Source of the DNA: Hydractinia symbiolongicarpus
Lineage: Eukaryota > Cnidaria > Hydrozoa > Anthoathecata > Hydractiniidae
Length of the DNA: 64,000 nt
Assembly: GCF_029227915.1 (NCBI RefSeq)
Contig: NC_079875.1
Location: 18,963,001-19,027,000, forward strand
Direction of reading: 5' to 3'
A model generated the notes under the pieces. It ran no database searches. It worked only from the letters and a program-made list of their open reading frames with translations, and was not told the DNA's origin. A program made the translations under genes and the position numbers. Shown piece by piece: positions 23,081 through 33,454 of this stretch (positions are counted from its first letter, which is position 1; every line of letters begins with the position of its first letter).

Positions 23081-24912
23081 AAATATTCATCCATTGTTCT
23101 GTCGCGATTGCTTAGTTGGTTAGCGTTAAAAAACTGGTTTAAATTCCCCAAGACCAGTTTTTCAAAAAAAAACTTTGCAAATTCAATTTCGTTGATAAAG
23201 TTACAATTGACCATTTGGGATATAGGTAGTTAGTCAGTTACGAGTTGGAAACCAATACTGGCAGACAAGATAGTAATAAAACAAACGGCTTTTCAAACAA
23301 GTTATAACTAGAAGGATCGTTATAATTCGAGTTATAACTTATAAGTCAACCTCGTTCGCGAAGTTATAACAAGAAATAGCGGGAAAATTTAATACGTGAG
23401 GTGGCACAAATATGCCTGTGTTTTACTCTCTACTCGAAAAAGAGGCTTTGGCTGTAATAAGAAGTGAAAATACAAACCAATATCCGACAAATTTGCAGAA
23501 TTTCTATATTCTACCAAAATTTGAAAGAAAACTAAAGTTTTTTAACCATTAAAGTATGTATATGTTAAAAAAGCTACAAGACTCGTCTTCGCTGCAAAAA
23601 ACTTTATTCTATAAGTCCTAAATAATTGAAAAAGGTTAAATTGATCCCATTATTACATTTAACAGTTCACTAGATCTTACTCTGATTAGGTGCACAAATC
23701 TAAATATGAAAGTGGGAGAGATCAAGACCGCCTAGATACCGTGTAGCAGGCCATCAGGTAGCCATAAGTGCTAGGAATGGACAAAAAATGCAGCAAACTT
23801 AAAGTAACAAATAGCAGATTGATATAGGTGGCCACACAATTGCAAAATCTTCAATTTAATAGCACATTTGATTAATTTTGGTGGAAGAAAACAAACCTTA
23901 AATTTGACTTAAATAAGAACATGTTTTAAGAACAATTTAAGGCTAAGTTAACTCGGGATTATATTTAGCTAGCTGTTATTTAAACCGAAAAACTAAGACC
24001 GAATAAGCCTTAAGAACAATGATTATAGCCACGTTTTCGCTCTAAATTAACTGAATGTTAAAAAAGTGTTAAATATCATATATAATCTAAGTTACAATAC
24101 AATGTGTTTATTCACACAATCCGCAGGAATGTGTGTTTGATTTAGCCTTATTTCGTCTCCGGATAAAAAATGAACACATTAGTGAATCTTTTACGCGACT
24201 CTTATGTGTTCATAGCTTCTATGTGTTCATACCTAAAGGTCTAAGCATAGTTTTCATTCCCCTGAACTAACATCCCCGAAACTTTTTATTTGCTTTGACT
24301 GGCTAAATATCTTTTACTGCGAGGTCAGGTTTTGTTCAAAAATTGACTAAAGTTGAAAAGACAACACAGGTGAGGTGAGAATGTAAAAGATAATGCAAAA
24401 AAAAAACAAAAAACAATCAATGCTTGACCTGCAGACATAGAACACATGCAGAGCGTCTGGTTGGTTGAACCCGTTCACTGATATCAGTCAGATAATAGTC
24501 ACTGTGACTATGGTCAGAAGAGAAAACTAACTGAGCGAAAACACCGTAATTAGACGTACTGCTCCTAATTAGCAGAATAATCTAACCTCAATTGGATGAC
24601 GAATGCCTAATTAAGCTAACAAATTCAAAATCATGAAATCCAAATTTGGCGAATTAAATCATTTGTTTTCCATTATTCTTAAAAAGTACATACGTTGCTC
24701 CAATGCACCTACAGAAAATCGTTTAAATGTACATAGCTACTACAGAACCTAACCTCATATTTAGGAAGGTATGATAGATTTAGTGCTTGCGTATCAAAAG
24801 GGGATAAACTGGTATACATAGCCTAAATATTGCTTCGTTTTACTCGTAAATTAGAGAATGCCTAATATATATAATCAAGTTTTGGATCATATCTGCCTTT
24901 TTGTGCTTGCTC

Positions 24913-25829
24913 AGGCATTCCCCAGGCCGGAAAATGTCAGGTGTTCTAATGCCATGACGTCAAGGAATTCGACTTGGAACGTCGTAGCCCATTGAGACTG
25001 GAAGGACTAGACCTATGGTAACCTGCACAGCCCCGTGGAACCACGTGATTTACGTGTAACGCTTTTAATAGACCACAACAGTTCATATTACAGCCTTAAG
25101 GGGCCTGTGCATGTAGTTGCCGGTGTTCTAAGGCCATGGTGCCAAGGAAAATAACTGGGGACATCGTAGTCCATTGAGATTGGAGCCCTGGACCAATGCT
25201 AACTTACCTGGACGTGTGGAACCACGTAGTTCACGTGTAAGGCCTTAATTAAGCGGCAAAAGATCATATTAATGCTTTCAGAGGACTGTGCACGTAGTTG
25301 ACGGTGTTCTAAGGCCATGACGCCAAGGAACGACTTGGGACGTCGTAGTCCATCGAGAGTGGAAGGAATAGACCGATGGTAACCTGCTCAGGCACGTGGA
25401 ACCTCGTGATTCACGTCTTACGCCTTAATTAGGCGGGGACAGGCCATATTAATGCCTTCAGATGCCTGTGCTCGTAGTTGACGGTGTTCAAATGCCATGC
25501 CGCAATGGAAAACGACTTGGGACGTCTTAGTCCATTGAAAGTGGAAGGACTAGACCAATGGTAACTTGCCTGTGCGCGTGGAACCACGCAGTTTAAGTCT
25601 AAGGTCTTCCTTAGCTGGCAAAAGACCATATTAGAGCTTTTAGAGGCCTGTGCATGTAGTTAACGGTGTTATAAGGCCATGACGCCAAGAAAAATGACTT
25701 GGGACGTGGTAGTCCATTGAAAGTGAAATGGCTATGCCGATCGTAACCCTCCCAGGCCCGTGGAACCTCGTGATTTACGAGTAACACATTAATCATGCGG
25801 CAAAAGGTCATATTAGAGCCTTTAGAGGC
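24913..25829 (-). repeat. 183-bp satellite block A
   Basis: About five tandem units of a roughly 183 bp satellite. The unit is marked by AAAACGACTTGGGACGTCGT, TCCATTGAGAGTGGAAGGAC, CACGTGGAACC and GCACGTAGTTGACGGTGTTC. It has CpG-containing motifs unlike the surrounding AT-rich DNA. Orientation is opposite to block B at 28,699, with a LINE between them. Confidence 0.9.
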
Positions 25830-28374
25830 CAGCTAGTGTATATTTCTGCCTAAAAAACTGCCTAATAATTTACATTTTTTCCAGTTATAGTTCGATCTAC
25901 CAACGTAATATTCTTCTGTTTTTTCGGCATACATAATTAGATTTCTGCTTTTAAGTTTAGCTGTTAGTTCTCGTTTCAGCTTCTCAATCTCGAGTGGATT
26001 AGATATCACCATACTTTATGTCGTCAGTGTATTCAAGATTTATATTAATGTGACGTTTGTCTGGTCTCGCGGTAGTATAGTTATGTTCTTGAAGTTGGTA
26101 TGGTACTGGATTACTTGATTTGCAATAGCTATGATCTTCGTGTGTTTTCTCCAAGGTTGTAGCTAAGTAGAAAGTGAACTCATTCGCTGACATACAATCA
26201 CCTTAAGGGGCTCCTGTTTTAAGGAATGTACTGGACTTTTATCTCTACTTGGATAAGTTTATAGACAAGATGAAGTTCGTCTGGTTGAAGTATCATTTGC
26301 AAATCAGTGATCAAGGATTTTCAGTCGAATGAAGCGAAAGCTTTGCTCATATGATGCATGACTATGTGCACTATGTGCACCATTTCTTTAGGTTCATCAC
26401 CTGTTTCAGCCATTTTATTATAGATTAAAGCAATGCGCTGATGTATTTCATCAGGTGCGTATTTTAGTAGATCGACTGTTGTTCATCACAGCTTGGACTT
26501 TTATTATTTTTCATTTTATTTGTAGCTTTCCTTATTTTTTCTGTTATCATTTTCGCCGGCCTAATAATTGGAAGCGGTTGGGTACTTTTATAGAACTGAT
26601 ATTTGAAGTACTTTGATATAATTTCTGCTTGTTGCGTTTCATTGGCAGTTAGCCCTGATTCCGTCTGTATGAGTAAGGATTGTTTTGGTATTAGTTTTTT
26701 ACCTGCTTCATAACATGTGTGTTGGTTAACTTTTCCTTTTGTACATGTTTTGTGATGTTATGCATTTTTGTCAGTATTCCATTTCTTTCTTTTGATGTTA
26801 TCATTTGTAGGGTTTCGATTTATGTGCAATATCTTTTGTCTATCTGATAATCTTTACATTTCGGGATTGTATTATCTTTTTGTTTTTCTACTTTTTCTAG
26901 GACCTCTGTTGCTGTTTGTTTGATCGTTTCTACAATAATACTCCATCTTTCCCGATTTGTTTTTTGTTCAGGTATGGCATTTATATGTTATTTAAGTTTG
27001 TTTTCATATTGTGTTCTAAGTTCGAAGTTATTGATGTTTTTTTTGTTGATTCTGCTTTTTGGTACAAATTTCTTGTTATGCCTTAAGTTTATTCTATGTC
27101 GGCTATTACAATTTTGTGATCGGATTTCTTTTTCATTTTGTTGTGGGATCTGGAGTTATAAGTGGTAATGCTTAGATTTTCTTTCACTAGTATAAAGTCA
27201 ATTTGATTTCTGTATGATTTCTCTTTATCGTGTTGGTTTTCGCGTCAATGTGATCTTTTCTCCTTTCTGGACTTTCCTAGGTTGTAAGGTGGAATGGTTT
27301 GTGCTTATAAAAAAATTTGGATAGTTTTAGCTGGTTTATATTTGCGAATTCGAGGAGTAATTGACCATTTTCATTTATCGACTGATTGAGTATTTGCCAA
27401 CTGTTTTGTTGTATACGTTTTCTAACTAATTATCTGACAGTTTTGTTTTGGCATTAAAGTCACCTCCAATTATCACTATATCTTTATTTTTTATTAATTT
27501 TAATACACATCTAAGAATGTTATAGAATTTGGTTGTTTTTTGTAGGTTTTGTTCAGTTTTTTCATTGTAGGAGCATAAGCGCTGATGATATGTAGCCAGG
27601 GGCGGATCTAGGATTTTTTTCTGGTTGGGCAAAATTTGATAAATTGGCAAAGTAATATTAAGGGTTATGGCGTTGTACGAGGTAAAGCGGGCGTTTTGTG
27701 TTTTTATTATAAAAAGAGCTAAAATCTTCCCAAAAGTGAGGTTTTTAGTTATTAAAAATCCTTCCTAGATTAGAAATGAAAGTGTCTTATAGCTCAATAA
27801 ATAAAAGCAACCCCCGTAACACTTGTATCCTCGCTAAAACATGCGGATGGAAAACTCGTCTGTTTAGTAAATTTGACTCGAAACAGGGTTAGCGTTGACA
27901 TAGTTCCTTTGAATGACATACCACACTGGTATCATCTAAGCATATTTTTTACGTTTTACGCATTTAACACGAGTACAAGTAATCGCTGAGTTACAAGTTG
28001 GGGAGTTACTTTATTTCAAATTATGTAATAAGTCTAATAGCTAATAATACAACAAAAAATTACATTACAAGATAATTTTTTCAAAAATTACTATAAGCTA
28101 CTAGTTTATAGTTTTTTTTGACGGGAAATGTCAGGAGACGGTTTTATATCTATCCTCCACAATTACAGCTATGCCTTTGCTGGATTTATCTTTACTACAA
28201 GAATAATAAAGATTTCAGTGCTATCATACCATATCCTTTCATATGAGTTTCTTGTACTTCTACAGCGGTTAGTTTGTATTTCATAACATCTTCACATATC
28301 GTTTCTGTTTTTGTTGGATCGAGAAAGGCTTGGAAGTTAAAACTTCCAAAACGACTGTTTTTGTTGAATTTCAT
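25830..28374 (-). mobile_element. Decayed LINE (non-LTR retrotransposon)
   Basis: On the - strand an APE-type endonuclease begins at 28,374 (MKFNKNSRFGSFN), with TKTETICEDVMKYKLTAVEV and QETHMKG. More endonuclease sequence lies at 27,600-27,420 (KDIVIIGGDFNAKT), separated by about 500 bases of foreign sequence. A reverse transcriptase remnant at about 26,240-25,850 contains HININLEYTDDI, the YxDD catalytic box. Downstream RT-like sequence includes KLKRELTAKLKSRNLIMYA in a neighbouring frame. The region between is heavily decayed. The 3' end is cut by satellite block A. The element would have been a target-primed retrotransposon; this copy is dead. Confidence 0.8.
27598..28130. mobile_element. 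Insertion splitting LINE endonuclease
   Basis: Sequence between the two endonuclease pieces has no coding match. Its left edge reads CAGGGGCGGATCTAGG, which resembles the end of hAT-type non-autonomous elements. No matching inverted end is visible at the other border near 28,130, so it may be truncated or composite. It is shared by the right arm (63,647-64,000), where a stretch of roughly 150 bases (left 27,731-27,885) is missing. Confidence 0.4.
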
Positions 28375-28698
28375 GTTTTGTTGTTTTTGAGCGAATGAAA
28401 AAACGACATTCTCGTTGAAAATTTAAGTAACGCCACCACACTTGTCGATCGTTTTTCGGTTTTATTATTGAAGTCGCAATTTCATGTTGACCATCTTAAA
28501 CCGTCAACTATTTAGCGTTAGACATCTTCTAACCAGGATCACTCAGTTGCGACAACACGCGCAACCGTATGAGTGCAGTACATAAATTTAGTGGTTCGAA
28601 GTAAGTCTATACAAAATAAACTTTATTTTACTTAATTATGCTCCTAAAAAATTTATATGCACGTCTTTTAAAGAATTCTAGGCAAAATATATTTTGTT
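28375..28698. other. Unassigned flank between LINE and satellite
   Basis: AT-rich sequence upstream of the LINE endonuclease start, possibly the LINE 5' UTR. It is conserved in the right arm at 63,058-63,382. No gene is seen. Confidence 0.4.
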
Positions 28699-29866
28699 TT
28701 AAGTCGTTTTCCTTGGTGTCATGGCATTGGAACACGGTCAACTACGTGCACAGGCCCAAAAAGGCTGTAATATGGCATTCTGCCGCCAAATTAAGACCTT
28801 AAACATAAATTACGTGGTGCCACGTGCCTGCGCAGGATACCCTTTGTCTAGTCCTTCCAATCTTAATGGACTACGACGTCCCAAGTCGTTTTCCTTGGCG
28901 TCATGGCCTTAGAACATCGTCAACTACGTGCACAAGCCCCTTAAGGCTATAATATGATTTTTGTGTTCTAATAAAGGCCTTACACATGAATCACGCGGTT
29001 TCACGTGCCGGTACAGGTTATCTTTGGTCTAGTCCTTCCACTCTCACTGGACTACGACGTCCCAAGCTGCTTTCCTTGGCGTCATGGCCTTAGAACAACG
29101 TCAACTACGTGCACAGGCCTATAAATGCTCTAATATAGTCTTTTCTTGCCTAATTAAGGCCTCACGCATAAATCACGAGCGTTCACGACATGCCGGCGCA
29201 GGTATCGGTCTGGTCCTTCCAGACTCAAGGGACTACGACGTTCCAAGTCGTTTTCCTTGGCGTCATGGCCTTAAAACACCGTCAACTACGTGCACAAGCC
29301 CGTTAAAGCTATAATAGGATTTTTGTGGTCTATAAAAGGCGTTACACGTATATCACTTGGTTCCACGTGTCTCTGCCGATTAACCTCGTCTAGTCCTTTC
29401 ACTCTCAAAGGATTATGTCGTCCCGAGTTGTTTTCTTTGGCGCCATGGCTTTAGAACACCGTCAACTACATTATCAGCCCCGTAAATGCTATAATACGGG
29501 GTCTTTTGTCGTCTAAGAAAGGCCTTAGACCTAACCTACGTGATTCCACGCGCCCAGGCAAGTTTTCTTTGCTCTAATCCCACCAATCTCGATTAATACG
29601 ACGTCCCAAGTTGTTTTCCTTAGTGCCATGGCCTTAGAACACCGTCAACTACATTGACAGGCCTCTAAATGCTCTAATATGGTCCTTTGTCGCCTAACTA
29701 AGACCTTACACGTAAATCACGTCGTTACACGTGCCTGTGCAGGTTAACCTTGGTCTAGTCCCTCCAATGGCAATAGACTACGACGTTCTAAGTCGTTTTC
29801 CTTGCCGTCATTACGTTAGAGCCCCGTTCACTACGTGCACAAGCCCCTTAAGGCTATAATATAGCT
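28699..29866 (+). repeat. 183-bp satellite block B
   Basis: About six units of the same satellite, directly abutting the Polinton left end. The right-arm counterpart (62,072-63,057) is shorter by about 181 bases, i.e. one unit. The reading frames found in it are products of the repeat unit and are not genes. Confidence 0.92.
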
Positions 29867-30038
29867 AGTGTAGGGGTCATTCCATACACACTTTTTCAAA
29901 AATCACGGTCAAATTCTCATAAAAGAATATCATACACAATTTTTGTTTGTGACGTCACAACTTTTTGTCACGCTCCATTGCACAAAATACCGTTGATCAT
30001 CAGCAAAAATCTACCGATCATCAACGCATGCGCTGTAT
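29867..30038 (+). repeat. Polinton left TIR (left copy)
   Basis: 172 bases that pair with 41,417-41,589 in inverted orientation, with about a dozen differences. Landmarks: AGTGTAGGGGTC start, CAAAAATCACGGTCAAA, TGTGACGTCACAACTTTT (containing the palindrome TGACGTCA, a CRE-like site), GATCATCAACGCATGCGC. The first gene begins 6 bases after it. Confidence 0.9.
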
Positions 30039-30044
30039 TAATAA

Positions 30045-30233
30045 ATGTGCGTCAACTGTCAATCAAAATTCGATATCTTCGGAACCGCAACACTGATTGC
30101 ATTTATGGCCGGCGTAGGTATCTCCTTACTTCTTATGGCTCTGGCATTAGTACAATTATCAGAGAAGGAGGGGTCCAATGAACGGAGGATTAAAGACCTG
30201 GAGGATCGTCTTGATATCTTAATAAATAAATGA
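30045..30233 (+). CDS. Small CxxC membrane protein
   Basis: 62 residues. MCVNCQSK gives a CxxC pair, followed by one hydrophobic segment (about residues 14-40, GTATLIAFMAGVGISLLLMA) and a short charged helix ending KDLEDRLDILINK, likely a coiled coil. It is intact in both arms (right: 61,705-61,893). Single-span small proteins are common in Polintons and could be virion-membrane or assembly factors, but the function of this one is unknown. It overlaps the next ORF by a few bases (TAAATGAGC). Confidence 0.55.
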   Translation: MCVNCQSKFDIFGTATLIAFMAGVGISLLLMALALVQLSEKEGSNERRIKDLEDRLDILINK

Positions 30234-30867
30234 GCATTGTAATGACTGTGAGCGTATATTGCATGCGTATGATAGATGCACCTGTGGGATGTCATGCAAT
30301 TCTCTTCAGTCGTTCGAAATATACAATAAACGGGATGCGAAAATTTGAGAATGAGCTCGTCAGCCGAAAACTATTCTACTCATTTGCTGCTACCTTCACA
30401 GATATCGATGATATCAATGTAGATTGCATAACAGTTTCAGATGTCATCCCTGCTAATGGAGGTAAGGATAATCGGTCATAGTAGGGTACCATACACAAGA
30501 TCTTGTGGTTGCCCTGGGGGTGAAAACACCTAAAATCTGGTCCGCGCATGGGGTCACCCGGTACCCCGATTGGGTTGTGAAATATCGAAAAATATGGCAA
30601 AAAATCGAAGAGTTAATATCCGAGAAATTGACGACAAGCCCTGTGAGAAAGGACCGTTACGTGAACGCCAAACTCAAATACTACAAGGATGCAATTACCA
30701 CTAAATTTTATGGTATGCCGGTACCCTATGATGAGCCCTGCCAAGCTAGTGCAATTCTGACCATTTCATCGGTGTATGTACAAGGTAAAAACTACTACCC
30801 TCAGGTACATACTACGGAATGTCGGTACAAGGACTTTAAGAAGGAATGGTTGCTAAGCGAGGATTAA
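30230..30867 (+). pseudogene. Polinton conserved protein, unknown function (broken)
   Basis: Two ORFs, 30,230-30,481 and 30,505-30,867, appear to be parts of one gene separated by frame changes. The second part has the distinctive TRYPDWVVKYRKIWQKIEEL, AKLKYYKDAITTKFYGMPVP, YDEPCQASAILTISSVYVQG and KNYYPQVHTTECRY. From memory this is a recurrent protein of cnidarian Polintons with no assigned role. The first part has KFENELVSRKLFYSF and DIDDINVDCITVSDVIPANG. The right copy is 61,071-61,708. The break is present in both arms, so it predates duplication. Confidence 0.5.
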
Positions 30868-30940
30868 GAAACCATATTATTTTATAGTTGTAGACCTATA
30901 AAATATAATACAAATTAAGGCCTATATTCAGGTGGGGACT

Positions 30941-31587
30941 TTACATAGTGCTTGCATACTGTACAGATTGTAGTTTTTTTTTAAATTTCGTCCTTCCCCT
31001 CCTCCCTCCCTTGGCAACCAACTGGGCTCTCTCCTGTTTGTTGATATCATTCACGATCCTATTAAACCTCTGCTGCATTTGCTCCTTGAGCAACATATAC
31101 CTCTCCTTTTCACGGCTAATCAGGCTATACTCGTGGTCACTGATAACGCCGTTTTCCATTGCCTTACTGATCAGATCGACAATCGAGTTTAGTTTTGCCT
31201 CCGCGAGTAGCCTTATACTATCATGTTTTTTGGACTTAACACGCAACCGTTTAGAGGCGTTCCGGAGACCGGCGTGCCCTATTCCGGCGGCAATTGCGAG
31301 TCCCCCATGGCACAGGCCAGGGGAACCCCCAAACCTGAGGCCATAGCTCCAATCTCAAGCCCCGACGTAATCACATTTACGCCAAGCAGACCATGGTCGC
31401 AGAAGCGTACCCATGTATTATGCATTTTGAATTTTTTTCTAAGTCTATTCCGCTCTTTTATTTCATCCCGGAGATATTGTTCTATCTCCTCTATTTTTTT
31501 AAGCCTGAAAATTTGTCCCTCATCCTGATCAGAGCCTTGCGCAGGTGCACTCGGCAAACTCGGATAAAGTTTGCTGATATCGCTCAT
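30941..31587 (-). pseudogene. Coiled-coil/membrane protein of Polinton
   Basis: Starts at 31,587 (MSDISKLYPSLPSAP). N-terminal proline-rich segment, a charged coiled coil (RLKKIEEIEQYLRDEIKERN), a Gly/Ala-rich hydrophobic stretch around VITSGLEIGAMASGLGVPLA, then a second helical charged region (RVKSKKHDSIRLLAEAKLN) and a Lys-rich C-terminus. One frameshift lies in the hydrophobic segment near 31,285 in both arms. A protein of this layout recurs in cnidarian Polintons next to the minor capsid gene; function unknown, possibly a structural or membrane-active virion component. It starts 3 bases after the stop of the gene upstream. Right copy 60,351-60,997. Confidence 0.55.
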
Positions 31588-31589
31588 CT

Positions 31590-32235
31590 TTATTCTATCA
31601 GAATACGCATGGTCATATTGAAAAACGTGACATTCTTCTCGTGATGGTAGACGTCTGTTAGCATAAACTCCAGACGGTCTGTGGAGCCTTTTAATGGAAG
31701 GTAAACAGGCTCCCCAGGCGTTTAACTCCTTGGTAGGAAGCAAGGCCAGAACCTTGGATTTTTTGCCATCCAAAAGGCAGTCGTCTTCATCCAATTGTGG
31801 ACAAATAAGTCTCAATTTCTGACATGTATCGGTCCTGTATAAAATGTCGTAGTCACCCTTCATATAAAACTTTTTTGCGGGGTCGTAGGGCAGCCCCAAC
31901 AGCTCCTGTAATGGTCGATGAATCACCACCGAGTAACCGTCACCGACACAAAGTCTACAGTACCCATTTTTCAATACAAATAGGTTAATCTTACCCTCCG
32001 CTTCGCTGTTGACAATAGCTGCAATGTCCTCAACCCTATACAAACCCTTTATAATCTCGATACGAGTCACCCTCTGATCAGGATCCACTTTCCTGATCGT
32101 AATGTCATTGTCACTGTATAGGTTCAACCAACCGGGCCTGATACTAATCGATTTCAAGGCAATGCGAGTGTCCTGTCCCAGGTAGTCCCCGAAAATCGTA
32201 GGTATATCGATATCAGTAATGTACAGTTGTTTCAT
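31590..32235 (-). pseudogene. Probable minor capsid (penton-type) protein
   Basis: Starts at 32,235 (MKQLYITDIDIPTIFGDYLG). The beta-rich sequence includes ALKSISIRPGWLNLYSDND, a GLYRVEDIAAIVN segment, GYCRLCVGDGYSVVI and LQELLGLPYD. This pattern (alternating strands, then G-Y-x-hydrophobic and LLGL) is what I associate with the single-jelly-roll minor capsid protein of Polintons, which would form pentameric vertices. A frame change near codon 180 disrupts the C-terminal end; the last stretch continues in another frame to a stop at 31,590. Conserved break in the right arm (59,706-60,348). It is divergently placed to the next gene. Confidence 0.5.
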
Positions 32236-32265
32236 TCCCTTTCTTCTAACAAGAAAAGGAATGAA
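32231..32265. promoter_or_regulatory. Hairpin containing both divergent start codons
   Basis: Two 15-base arms (TTCATTCCCTTTCTT and AAGAAAAGGAATGAA, one mismatch) flank a 5-base loop. The left arm contains the ATG of the minor capsid gene on the - strand (32,235) and the right arm the ATG of the + strand gene (32,261), so only 25 bases separate two divergent genes. It may be a shared compact promoter or leader, or the product of a palindromic duplication. Confidence 0.5.
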
Positions 32266-33452
32266 CATAGACCAATACAATCACTCGGCAAAGTATAAAA
32301 GTAACAGGAGAGAATGGCCACTTGGTGTTACAAACTTTAAGCACCAGGACCTTTACGGGAGTACGGAGTCCCATATTTCTGTGGTATTCCCGGAGTTCAC
32401 GAAGTACGCCATAAAGGCCCCAACGACCTATCTCAATGACCCAGTTAGTGTGGGGTGGAAAGGGCAAGCGTTGGATTACTGAAATATTCAGGTGAATTTC
32501 GCCACCCATTGCGCAACAACAGCGCTAGGCATCTGTACCAAGCAAATGACGGGCTCGGTACCCCTTATCAATTCGATTTTTAAATTCCATGTCTATTACC
32601 ATATGCGTCGCATCCTGGCAAGGATGAAGGTACCCATGCCGTATGACGATAGGTTCGAACAGTATAAAAATCCCTACTCCACATCTGGATACGCACAGGT
32701 ATGCCGCGAGTACGGTGCAGATGCTAATGCCCTGTATAAATTCGAGGCTGTCATGTCGTCATTGACAAATTGTAGATGGTGGCCGCAGGTTGACGATGAT
32801 TGGGCCAAGTTTATTATGCCCACAAGCCAAGGTGACGTCAGAAGGCCTGACAAAGCTGAGTGAGAGCATCAGGGTTTATGTGATCCTATTGCTGGGATCG
32901 CAAGCAGGTGCCAAAGCATCCCTGATTGGATCTAATGCAGACAATTATACAGCAGGGCAAATTCTAGTACAAAAATTTGAGGCTATGGTAGAACGTCAGG
33001 CAAATGTAAGCCATGACATCACCGAATTCCAGAAGGTATTGCAATATGCTAGAACTCCGGTGAACTTTGCCGTAATACACTACGTGTACATGCTACCATC
33101 CGATAAGAACCTGCGTATAGGCAAAATTGTGGGGCACAACAACAATATTTTGATCGCACCCGCAAATGCAATGATCGGTATACGGCTTGACCTGAATAAC
33201 AAACCTATTGTGCAGCATGCCACGCCTCCTATACATACCATACCACCTACACCTCCAAAGCATGCCAACAGACATTTGGCTTCTGCCAAATCACCCCCTA
33301 GGCATACACATCCCATACATACCCCCGATATACAGGTAAATATCACGCCCCATATACTTGAACAACCACCACAAAACCAACATGAGGATACCAAGACCAC
33401 CATTATTATAACAGGGGTTGGCCTCATCTTGGCCTATATATGGCTGAAATAG
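32261..33452 (+). pseudogene. Polinton conserved protein with C-terminal TM (broken)
   Basis: Three overlapping ORFs form one gene of about 390 codons. Segments: GSTESHISVVFPEFTKYAIK; then ALGICTKQMTGSVPLINSIF and YYHMRRILARMKVPMPYDDR; then YARTPVNFAIVHYV-like text (here NFAVIHYVYMLPSDKNLRIG) and GHNNNILIAPANAMIGIRLD. A His/Pro-rich linker (about residues 305-370) precedes one terminal membrane helix (TTIIITGVGLILAYIWLK). I recognise the middle blocks as a recurrent Polinton protein of unknown function. Frame breaks near 32,480 and 32,830 occur in both arms. It converges on the next gene with a 2-base gap. Right copy 58,489-59,680. Confidence 0.55.
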
Positions 33453-33454
33453 GC

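Larger units (their letters stand above)
21162..24912. other. GOLPH3 3' region and gene-free stretch
   Basis: No further coding sequence is recognised. It includes the GOLPH3 3' UTR (length unknown; no clear AATAAA close to the stop), a 36-base tandem at 21,650-21,722, and two hairpin-headed repeats at 22,571 and 22,985. The remainder is AT-rich. Confidence 0.6.

Noticed and set aside
25429-25811. - strand frames resembling each other at 25,429 and 25,611
   Set aside because: Neighbouring satellite units, not paralogous genes.
26920-27168. 82-residue + strand hydrophobic frame
   Set aside because: Antisense of decayed LINE sequence; hydrophobicity comes from T-rich DNA.
29855-29872. ATAGCT as a Polinton target-site duplication
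   Set aside because: The base-for-base flank on the other side of the left element is AGATAA, so it is not a duplication. The matching flank at 62,072 is only its mirror image in the other arm.
31223-31644. + strand frames opposite the minor capsid and coiled-coil genes
   Set aside because: Antisense shadows; the - strand proteins carry the recognisable motifs.
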